Of a stretch of DNA of 64,000 nt, positions 52,024 through 60,000 are shown in pieces (the stretch's first letter is position 1; every line of letters starts with the position of its first letter). Below the pieces are notes generated by a model that had not been told where the DNA came from, searched no databases, and was given only the letters and a program-made list of their open reading frames with translations. This DNA is from Tessaracoccus defluvii. GTDB lineage: Bacteria > Actinomycetota > Actinomycetes > Propionibacteriales > Propionibacteriaceae. A program made the translations under genes and the position numbers. The stretch covers positions 2,914,001 to 2,978,000 of the forward strand of contig NZ_CP060789.1 of assembly GCF_014489575.1 (NCBI RefSeq), read 5' to 3'.

Positions 52024-53316
52024 CTACCGAGCCACGACCTCCTGGGCCGACACGTCGACCTCGGACGCGGGGTGCCGGTAGGATTCCAGCGCGATGATCG
52101 GCGCAGACTCATCCGGACGGGTCTCCTCGATGGCCCTTCTCGCCACTGCCGCTAGCGCCCTCGCCATAAGCGGAGGTACGGCGTTCCCGATCTGCTTGAG
52201 CATCTGCCATTCGCTTGAGTGGAAGACAAAGCCGTCGTGGAACGACTGGAGACGCGCCGCCTCACGCACCGTAATCCAACGTTCATACTTTGGGTGGACC
52301 CACTCGGACAGATCGCGGTGCATCTGCGCGAGGATCGTGTACGCGGGCCTGTTGATCGGGAGACGCCGCCACTTCTCCGGACGGAGGCCGTTCCAGACTT
52401 CCTTGGGGAGGCTGTCGCCCTTCGCGCCAGGCTTCAGGAGGGCGATGAGAGCCTTGCGGCGGTCCTGAATCTCCTTGGTGTGGTGATTATGTAGGCGTGC
52501 ATGCTTCTCACGAGACTGCGTCACCTTGGTCTCGCGCGCAAAGCTCGCGCCGTCACGGTCAAGGCGAAGGTCATCGAGCAGGGCACTACGAACCTCGGTC
52601 CGCGGGTACGGAAGCGACTCGTAGTGAATCGCGGTCGCCTCGGGCAGATCACCGATGGCGTCCCACACGGTGGGGGTTGGGCGTTCCTCCTCCGCGAGGG
52701 CATCCTCAAAGAAGGCACCGACCGCTCCGTCAAGGGTCAGGTCATCTCGAACACCGAAGAAGATCGCCCGCTTGCGCACCTGCGGCACGCCATAGTCAGA
52801 CGAGACGACGATCCGCACAGCGCAGTTGCTGTACCCGGCTTCGGCAAGCGCATCGAGCACCTGCCGCTTGAACGTACCCTTACCGATCAGCAGCATGTTG
52901 GGCACGTTCTCCATTAGGAACGTGGCCGGACGGAGATACTTCAAGACGCGGATGAACTCCATGTAGAGCTTGTTCCGCGGATCGTCGAGCATACGCGGCC
53001 CGATCTGGCTGAAGCCCTGGCAGGGCGGACCACCGAACACGAGATCAATCGTGCCCGGCTTGATCTCCGAGAAGCGCTCTGAGTCGTCGGCCCACACTGA
53101 CGAGTCATCGTTGAGGAAGGTGGCTACATCGCCCTCGTAGAGGGGCGTTTCGGGGAAGTTCGCTCGGTAGGTCTCGGCGGCGAAGCGGTCGATCTCGACT
53201 GCCGCCTTCACGTCGAAGTCGGCAGCCCTGACGCCTTCACAGAAGCCACCACAGCCAGAGAACAGTGAGACGGCGGTGGGCTTGGGCGCGGGGGACGCGG
53301 TGGGTTCTTCGAGCAT
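52024..53316 (-). CDS. DNA (cytosine-5) methyltransferase of a type II R-M system
   Basis: A 430-residue m5C methyltransferase from ATG 53316. Motif I SLFSGCGGFCEGV, motif IV GGPPCQGFSQ with catalytic C99, motif VI ENVPN, motif VIII (VPQVRKRAIFFGVR), and C-terminal motifs IX-X (ITVREAARLQSFHDGF, QMLKQIGNAVPPLMARALA). It is divergent from a controller-type XRE gene and a restriction endonuclease gene, forming a compact M-C-R unit. It protects the host site, inferred to be related to RCCGGY from the endonuclease family. Confidence 0.93.
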   Translation of the reverse strand: MLEEPTASPAPKPTAVSLFSGCGGFCEGVRAADFDVKAAVEIDRFAAETYRANFPETPLYEGDVATFLNDDSSVWADDSERFSEIKPGTIDLVFGGPPCQGFSQIGPRMLDDPRNKLYMEFIRVLKYLRPATFLMENVPNMLLIGKGTFKRQVLDALAEAGYSNCAVRIVVSSDYGVPQVRKRAIFFGVRDDLTLDGAVGAFFEDALAEEERPTPTVWDAIGDLPEATAIHYESLPYPRTEVRSALLDDLRLDRDGASFARETKVTQSREKHARLHNHHTKEIQDRRKALIALLKPGAKGDSLPKEVWNGLRPEKWRRLPINRPAYTILAQMHRDLSEWVHPKYERWITVREAARLQSFHDGFVFHSSEWQMLKQIGNAVPPLMARALAAVARRAIEETRPDESAPIIALESYRHPASEVDVSAQEVVAR

Positions 53317-53354
53317 GACTGCGACGGTAGCAACGACTACAGACGTTCCAGGTA

Positions 53355-53383
53355 TTGACCGGCGCGTGTCGCCTATGAGATAC
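53355..53383 (+). promoter_or_regulatory. Candidate promoter of the controller-endonuclease operon
   Basis: TTGACC (53355-53360) and AGATAC (53378-53383) are 17 bp apart. The controller protein probably binds nearby, but I cannot identify a C-box with confidence. Confidence 0.35.
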
Positions 53384-53434
53384 ACCCCCTCGTGGCTCCG
53401 CGCCTCACGCCAGTCGTTCGCCTACGGTCATGAC

Positions 53435-53665
53435 GTGACCCCGCATGCGACGCCCGCCAGATTCGGGCTGATCGTGCGTGGTCGCCGTGAGGCTCTCGGA
53501 CTCACCCAGGCCGAGGTCGCCGAACGTTGCGCTGTCACCCGCACGTACGTCAGTGCGCTGGAGAACGGCCACAAGAACCCAACCCTGGAAACACAGGTCC
53601 GAATCGCGACCGCCCTCGGCGTCGAGTTGAGCGCCCTGGTGAAAGAAGCCGAGGAGAAGCGGTAG
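53435..53665 (+). CDS. XRE-family controller protein of the R-M system
   Basis: A 76-residue helix-turn-helix protein from GTG 53435 (FGLIVRGRREALGLTQAEVAERCAVTRTYVSALENGHKNPTLETQVRIATALGVEL). Its size and position, just before the endonuclease and divergent from the methylase, fit the C proteins that delay endonuclease expression when an R-M system enters a new host. The stop overlaps the endonuclease start. Confidence 0.85.
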   Translation: MTPHATPARFGLIVRGRREALGLTQAEVAERCAVTRTYVSALENGHKNPTLETQVRIATALGVELSALVKEAEEKR

Positions 53666-54678
53666 TGCCTTTCAGATTCAGCAGTGTGGCCACGCAGGCG
53701 CTCGATCCCTCGGCGAGACTCATCCAAGATCTGCGTAACTCACCAGTTCGGGGGCGCGACACTCAGTTCCGCCTCGCTCAGCAGAACATCCTCGCTTACA
53801 CGTATGACGCTGGCATCCCCGGGTGGACGAGTTCCGGCCTGAACTCGATGTCGTTCCGCGAGGTCGTCCTGCAGGCTCTCGGCAATGCCAATGACGAGGG
53901 GCGCCTCTGGTATGGCGCGGATTACGTCGTCAAGGCCAACGCCGTGTCAAAGGTGACGGGCGACATTTACGAGATTGTCACCTCGGCAGTGCTCTGGGAG
54001 ACGGCGGCGGCGTGGAACCGGTACATGCGCGGCGATGCGTGGCGCACGTCCCCCCGATACGCACGCCCTCAAGTGACTCCGTCTCTGAATCGACAGGTGG
54101 CCGTTCTCAATCTGCCACGCCGGTACGACTGGGTGAAGCTTCTGACGCCTGAGGCTCAGGAACGGGTCCGCGAGTTCCGGGCGAGCCTCGCCAGCAATGA
54201 CCTGGCAATGCCGACCTCGACACCCGACATTGCGATCGTGATCCTCCCCGCGTCCGAACAACAGAGCCCTGTCTGGACTGCAGACCTCGGGGATCTTTCG
54301 CTCCCGAGTCAGAGGAGGCTCGACGACGCCCACCGCACGCTTGAAGGCAAGATTGAACCCGGCGAACTGATTCTCGCCATCGCCCTGAAGACGAGCCTCA
54401 GGTCTGACCGGTTGTACCAACCGCTCTACGAGGCCAACGTGATGGAGTTCCTCCTTGAGCGGTACCTCGGCGCGCCGCGCGTTGAGTTTGAAGTACACAC
54501 GCTCACCGCCGAGGGAACCGGAGCGGCGATCACCTACTCGGCAGCGGCGCTGTCGTCTGCCGGAGGCGACGACCCGCATCGTGCGATCCGGGAACTCTAC
54601 GTCCCCGCCAACGCGGGCCAGGTTGTGCAGAGGTTCATCGGCTTCCTCAACGAGCGCACTGCCCTGGTGGCTCCCTAG
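53665..54678 (+). CDS. Type II restriction endonuclease, probably Cfr10I/Bse634I family
   Basis: A 337-residue protein from GTG 53665, whose first base is the last base of the controller stop. The candidate active site is D188 in STPDIAIV, K242 in ALKTSLRSD and E256 in YEANVMEFLLERYL. The Lys-to-Glu distance of 14 and Asp-to-Lys distance of 54 match the permuted PD-(D/E)XK site of Cfr10I (D134, K190, E204), which cuts RCCGGY. The assignment rests on motif spacing and on the m5C methylase partner. The frame is intact. Confidence 0.75.
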   Translation: MPFRFSSVATQALDPSARLIQDLRNSPVRGRDTQFRLAQQNILAYTYDAGIPGWTSSGLNSMSFREVVLQALGNANDEGRLWYGADYVVKANAVSKVTGDIYEIVTSAVLWETAAAWNRYMRGDAWRTSPRYARPQVTPSLNRQVAVLNLPRRYDWVKLLTPEAQERVREFRASLASNDLAMPTSTPDIAIVILPASEQQSPVWTADLGDLSLPSQRRLDDAHRTLEGKIEPGELILAIALKTSLRSDRLYQPLYEANVMEFLLERYLGAPRVEFEVHTLTAEGTGAAITYSAAALSSAGGDDPHRAIRELYVPANAGQVVQRFIGFLNERTALVAP

Positions 54679-54724
54679 CCTCGATCGTTCATGGCGGAGT
54701 GAGCGACGCGTGCGGTAGATAGGC

Positions 54725-54795
54725 CGGAGTGCCTTCTGACTACGGGATACTTGGACTTGCGACTGTTCAAGACCCCTGAAGCGGAAGGCACTCCG
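54725..54795. repeat. 12-bp perfect inverted repeat at the IS1380 left end
   Basis: CGGAGTGCCTTC (54725-54736) and GAAGGCACTCCG (54784-54795) pair perfectly across 47 bp, just before the transposase start. It is probably the IS terminal repeat plus an internal copy. Confidence 0.55.
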
Positions 54796-54798
54796 TAG

Positions 54799-56256
54799 GT
54801 GAAGCGTACTTCGTGGTCCACCGGTATGTCCGTGACCGGCGATGGTGGCGCGGTGATCGCCCACGCCGGCAGCATCGGGCTCACGATGCTGGCCGAGAAC
54901 ACCGGCCTGACCGGAGCCCTGTCGACGGCGATGGCCCGGCGTTCGTTCATCCCCTCGGTGCATGACCGCGGCCAGGTACTGACCGATGTCGCGGTGATGC
55001 TCGCCGACGGCGGTGAGGCGATCTCCGACATCAACGTCCTGCGCCACCAATCCCAAGTGCTGGGGCCGGTCGCCTCTGCTCCGACGGTGTGGCGGGCGTT
55101 GGACGAGGTCACCGACGCCAGGCGCAGGAAGATCACCACGGCCCGGGCCCGTGTCCGTCGCCACGTGTGGTCACAACTGGCAGCGACGGGCGGTGTCCCG
55201 GCCTCGAAGGTCGCCGGCACCGATCTCGGTAGCACGGTGGTGTTGGATGTCGATGCCACGATCGTGGTCACGCATTCGGAGAAGGAGCTCGCTGCCTCGA
55301 CGTTCAAGCGAACTTTCGGGTATCACCCGATCGGTGTGTGGTGCGACAACACGGGCGAGTTCCTCGCCGCCGCGCTGCGGACCGGCCGGGCAGGGTCGAA
55401 CACGGCGGTGGATCACATTCAGGTCCTGGGCGAGGCGATCGCCCAGGTCCCGATGCCGTATCGCCACAACCTGTTGATCCGCTGCGACGGGGCCGGCGCC
55501 TCGCACCAGTTGCTGGACTGGCTCACTGCGCAAGGCCAAGTCAGAGGCCGCAGCCTGCACTACAGCGTCGGGTTCACGATCGGCGAGAAGATGCGTGCCG
55601 CGATCACCGAACTTCCCGCGGGCTTGTGGTCCCCGGCGCTGAAGGCTGATGGTGAGGTCCGAGACGGCGGGGAGGTCGCTGAGGTCACCGGACTGCTGGA
55701 CTTGACCAGTTGGCCGGCCGGGATGCGGGTGATCCTGCGCCGCGAACGCCCGCATCCGGGGGCGCAGTTGTCGCTGTTCGAAGCCCACGACGGGTGGCGG
55801 TATCAAGCGTTCGCCACCAACACCACCAGCGGCACCCTGCAGTTCCTCGAGACCCGGCATCGGGCCCATGCCCGGGTCGAGGACCGGATCCGACACGCCA
55901 AAGACTCCGGCCTGGGCCGGTTCCCGTCCCGCGAGTTCAGCATCAACCAAACCTCGCTACTCCTGACCATGATCGCCGCTGACCTGGTGGCCTGGCTCAA
56001 GATGCTGGCCCTCGACGGCGACCTCGCCAAGGCTGAGCCGAAAGCGCTGCGCTATCGACTGCTGCACGTCCCGGCCCGACTCGTACACGGTGGCCGCCGG
56101 CGTCGATACGGGCATACAAGTCATCCAGAGCCCCGGAGGCCTCCAACGCGGCCACGCCATCGCGCTGCGCACGGCGCCGGTCTTCACGGTCGAGTGTCTA
56201 GCACGGTCATCATTCTGCTTTCGCGTCAGGAGCAACCCCTTACACAAACCATCTGA
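54799..56256 (+). CDS. IS1380-family transposase, C-terminus altered
   Basis: DDE transposase of the IS1380 family from GTG 54799. Core blocks are HDRGQVLTDVAVMLADGGEAISDINVLRHQ, TVVLDVDATIVVTHSEKE, YHPIGVWCDNTGEFLAAALR and LIRCDGAGASHQLLDWL, with the C-terminal NQTSLLLTMIAADLVAWLKMLALDGDLAKAEPKALRYRLLHVPARLV. Family similarity stops near 56100, about 25 residues early, and the remaining frame is foreign sequence. It may therefore be a 3'-truncated, inactive copy. Confidence 0.85.
   Translation: MKRTSWSTGMSVTGDGGAVIAHAGSIGLTMLAENTGLTGALSTAMARRSFIPSVHDRGQVLTDVAVMLADGGEAISDINVLRHQSQVLGPVASAPTVWRALDEVTDARRRKITTARARVRRHVWSQLAATGGVPASKVAGTDLGSTVVLDVDATIVVTHSEKELAASTFKRTFGYHPIGVWCDNTGEFLAAALRTGRAGSNTAVDHIQVLGEAIAQVPMPYRHNLLIRCDGAGASHQLLDWLTAQGQVRGRSLHYSVGFTIGEKMRAAITELPAGLWSPALKADGEVRDGGEVAEVTGLLDLTSWPAGMRVILRRERPHPGAQLSLFEAHDGWRYQAFATNTTSGTLQFLETRHRAHARVEDRIRHAKDSGLGRFPSREFSINQTSLLLTMIAADLVAWLKMLALDGDLAKAEPKALRYRLLHVPARLVHGGRRRRYGHTSHPEPRRPPTRPRHRAAHGAGLHGRVSSTVIILLSRQEQPLTQTI
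56100..56255. other. Junction of mixed IS fragments
   Basis: Between the end of IS1380 similarity and the istB fragment. The minus strand can be read as VAALEASGALDDLYARIDAG, which resembles the N-terminus of IS256-type transposases, but it is too short to be certain. Confidence 0.3.
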
Positions 56257-56668
56257 CGCCCTCGCCCTGGGCCACCTGGCTGTCGAACAGGGACTCCGCG
56301 TCGCCTGGTTCACCCTCGAGGACCTCGGCCTGCTGCTGCGCCGGCACCGCGCCGACGACACCGTGTCGAAAGCCATCGCCCGGATCCTGCGCGCCGACCT
56401 AGTCGTCGTCGACGACATCGGCCTGCTGCCCGTCGCCCACGACGCCGCCGAAGTCCTCTACCGCCTGGTCGACGCCGCCTACGAGAAACGCTCCGTCGGG
56501 ATCAGCTCCAACCTGCACCCCGCCGGCTTCGACGAACTCATGCCCAAAACGCTGGCCACCGCCACCGTCGACCGGCTCCTCCACCACGCCCACGTCTGCC
56601 AAACCAGCGGCGACAGCGTCCGACTCACCCAAGCCCTCGCCGGCCAGGGGGTGACCCCCTTGCACTAA
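56256..56668 (+). pseudogene. istB: IS21-family ATP-binding protein IstB, C-terminal fragment
   Basis: Reads LALGHLAVEQGLRVAWFTLEDLG, then ADLVVVDDIGLLPVAHDAAEVLYRLVDAAYEKRSVGISSNLHPAGFDELMPKTLATATVDRLLHHAHV, the Walker B and sensor region of IstB. The Walker A region and everything before it are missing. An IS21-type terminal array follows. IstA at 43170-44399 may be its former partner. Confidence 0.85.
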
Positions 56669-56704
56669 CCCACGCCACGACCGAGGTGGATGGCCAACAG
56701 CCCC

Positions 56705-56785
56705 CAAGGGCAGATCCCACGGCCACCACCGGGCACTTCTCGTGACCGCCACCGGGCAGGTTTCATGTCCGCCTCCGGGCAGAAA
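56705..56785. repeat. IS21-type terminal array, right end
   Basis: Units CACGGCCACCACCGGGCA, CGTGACCGCCACCGGGCA and CATGTCCGCCTCCGGGCA recur about every 22 bp, matching the array at 44466-44545. It lies 3' of istB, so it is the right end of an IS21 element. Confidence 0.7.
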
Positions 56786-57068
56786 CCAGTGGCCCTTGAC
56801 AGGGGGCCGCGGCCGTCGCGGCCGGGCGCCGTTCGGATGGTCCTCTCCCTGGACACAGACCCAAGTGCTCGCAGCAACAATCCGGAGGCACCCGAGAACC
56901 CCGCGCCATACACCTCCACGGGCCACCCGCACCAGTGAGTACCGGCGTCGCCGAACGGACAGCCCCATTCTCATCCCCCGGTGCAGGGATCGCCAGATCC
57001 CAAGTGCGATACACCTCTTGCACTGTCGGGCCAGCTGTGGGCGCCTCGGGTTGGGGTTCTTGGGGGGT
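56786..57068. other. Region upstream of the relaxase gene
   Basis: About 280 bp with no supported gene. It contains a GC-rich palindromic stretch near 56800-56820 (GGCCGCGGCC and GCGGCC). An origin of transfer would be expected here or nearby, but no nic-site consensus can be recognised. Confidence 0.3.
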
Positions 57069-60000
57069 ATGACGGCGTCGTTGCACAAGCTGACGGCCGG
57101 GTCTGGCTATGACTACCTGACTCGGCAGGTCGCCGCCATGGATTCCACTGAGAAGGGCCACGCATCGCTGACGTCGTACTACACGGAGAAGGGTGAGGTG
57201 CCGGGACGGTGGGTCGGGGCCGGCCTTCTGGCGCTCGAGGTGGAGCCGGGGTCGGCGGTGTCGGTGGAGCAGATGCAGTCCCTGTTCGGGGCAGGGTTCC
57301 ATCCGGACATGGCCGCTCGTCTGGCTGCCTTGCCGGTCGGCGCGACGCGGGAGCAGGTCCGTGCCGCGGCCCGCCTGGGGGCGCCGTTTCGGGTGCATGC
57401 CGCAGTCAGCGCGTTCCAGCAGGAGGTCGCGATGCGGTGCGCGGTGTGGGCGGCCGAGCACGGTCTCGCGGTGGATGAGGAAGTGCCGTTGGATGTCCGC
57501 GCGCGGGTCCGCAACGAGGTCGCGACCGAGGGTTTCGCGGCGCGGATGGGGAGGGCGCCGAGCAGCCTGGAGTTGTCCTCGGAGGTCGCTCGCCTGACGC
57601 GGAACGCCACGACGGCGTGTGCCGGGTTCGATGTGACGTTCACGCCGGTGAAGTCGGTCTCTGCGCTGTGGGCGGTCGCGCCGCAGCAGGTGGCCGCGCA
57701 GATTGAGGAGGCTCATAACGCCGCCGTCGCCGACGCCCTGGCCTACCTGGAGGAGCGGGTCCTGTTCTCGCGCAGGGGTGCGGGTGGGGTGCGGCAGGTC
57801 GAGGTGACCGGACTGATCGCCGCCGCGTTCACGCATCGCGATTCGCGGGCTGGGGATCCGAATCTGCACACCCATGTGGCAATCGCCAACAAGGTCCAGA
57901 CACTCGACGGCGCCTGGTTGGCAATCGACGGCCGGCCCTTGTTCGCGGGGCTGGTAAGCATCTCGGAGGTCTACAACACCCAGCTGGAGGCCCACCTCGC
58001 CGCCCGCCTCGGTGTGCGATTCGCGGCGGAGCCGGTGGCCGATCCGTCGAAGCGACCGGTGCGGGAGATCGTCGGAGTCCCAGCCCGGTTGCGGGAAGCG
58101 TGGTCCAGCCGCAGGGCGGCGATTGAGGCCCGCCAGTCCGAGCTGGCCGTCGCCTTCCAACACGATCATCGACGGCCGCCGACACCGGCCGAAGCGATCG
58201 CCCTGGCGCAACAGGCCACCCTGGAGACCCGGGAAGCGAAGCACGAACCCCGCACACTGACAGAGCAGCGCAGCGCCTGGGCCGCGCAAGCCGCAGCGGT
58301 CCTCGGCGCCAACGGAGTGGACCGGATGCTCGCCGACGTACCCGCCGCGGGCCGCGTGACCAGGCCGGCGCCGACGGCAGACTGGATCGACGAGGTGGCC
58401 GACGAGATGGTGACCCGGATGGGCCTGTCCCGGGCCACGTGGACGGTGTGGCACCTGCAGGCCGAAGCCTCCCGCAGAGCCAGGGAACGGGCCACCGGCC
58501 CTGAGCAGGCAACCCACCTCACCGCCCAACTCCTGGCCGCGGCAACCGACCGATGCATCGCGCTGGAGGCGTGGGTCGACCCGATCAGCGACCCCCAGGT
58601 CCTGCGCCGCTCCGACGGCGAATCTGTCTACACCACGGTCGGGAGCCGACGGTTCACCTCCACCGCCGTGATCGAAGCCGAACGGCAGATCACCGACGCA
58701 GCGACCCTCCTCAACGGCCGACAAGCCAGCGAAGCCGACGTGTCCCTCGCCCTCCTCGAGGCGACCGCCAACCGCATCAACCTGACCGCCGGCCAGGCTG
58801 AACTCGTGCGTCGAATGGCCACCAGCGGACGACGGGTCCAGCTCGCCCTGGCCGCCGCCGGCTCCGGAAAAACCACCGCACTGGCAACTCTCAGGCAGGC
58901 GTGGCGGAACAGTTGTGGGACGGTGGTCGGCCTAGCCCCCTCCGCCGTCGCCGCTCGACTCCTGGCTGATCACGTCGGCCACGCCACCACCCTGGCGAAG
59001 CTCGCCTGGGACCTCCGCCACCATCCCCGCGCAGCCGAGAGTCTGATCGGCCCTGACACCCTCCTGATCGTTGACGAGGCGGGCATGGCCGACACACCAA
59101 CGCTGGCCGCGGTGATCGGTTTCGCGATGCAGCGGGGTGCGTCGGTGCGGTTGATCGGGGATGATCAGCAGCTCGCCGCGGTCGGTGCCGGCGGGGTGCT
59201 GCGCGACCTCACCCACGCCCACCCAACCGTCCACTTGACCGAGGTGCTGCGGTTCGAAGACCCAGCGGAGGCGGCCGCCTCGTTGGCGCTGCGCGATGGC
59301 CGGCCCGAGTCGCTGGGCTTCTACCTCGACCAACAACGGATCCACGCCGGCTCGGACGAAACCATCCTCCGCGACGCCCTCAACGCCTGGCTCAAAGACA
59401 AGACAGCCAGCCTGGACTCGGTGATGCTGGCCAGCACCCGCGACCAGGTCGCCCAACTCAACCAGTGGGCCCGCGACCACCGCCTGGCCGCCACCCACGG
59501 CGATGCTGAAGGTGCCGTTGCGGTGCTGTCGGACGGGAACCTGGCCTCGGTCGGGGATGTGATCGTCACCCGACTCAACGACCGCCGCCTCGCGATCAGC
59601 GCCACCGACTGGGTGAAGAACGGCGACCGCTGGACCGTCACCGAAGTCGACCCGACGGGCGCGATCCACGCCCACCACCTGAACAGCGGGCTCCGGATCA
59701 CCCTGCCGGCGGCCTACGTGACCGAGAACGTGGAGTTGGGCTATGCGGTGACCGTCCACAGCGCCCAAGGCATCACCGTCGACACCACCCACACTGTCCT
59801 GACCGGTACGGAGAGCAGACAGCAACTCTACGTCGCGATGAGCCGCGGCCGCCGCTCGAACCACGCCTACATCCAGGTCGTCGACGGCGGCGGCGAAAAC
59901 TCCCCCATCCACCCCACCACCCTGCGACCCGTCACCGCCGCAGACGTCCTCGAGCAGGTCCTGGCCCGCGACGGATCCGCCCGTTCCGTCACCACCGAAA

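Noticed and set aside
44466..56785. Composite transposon flanked by two full IS21 copies
   Set aside because: Each side holds only half of an IS21 element (istA on one, istB on the other) in opposite orientation, which fits rearrangement of a single element better.
56763..58724. A 653-codon minus-strand open frame
   Set aside because: It is antisense to the relaxase domain and consists of low-complexity Arg/Pro-rich sequence.
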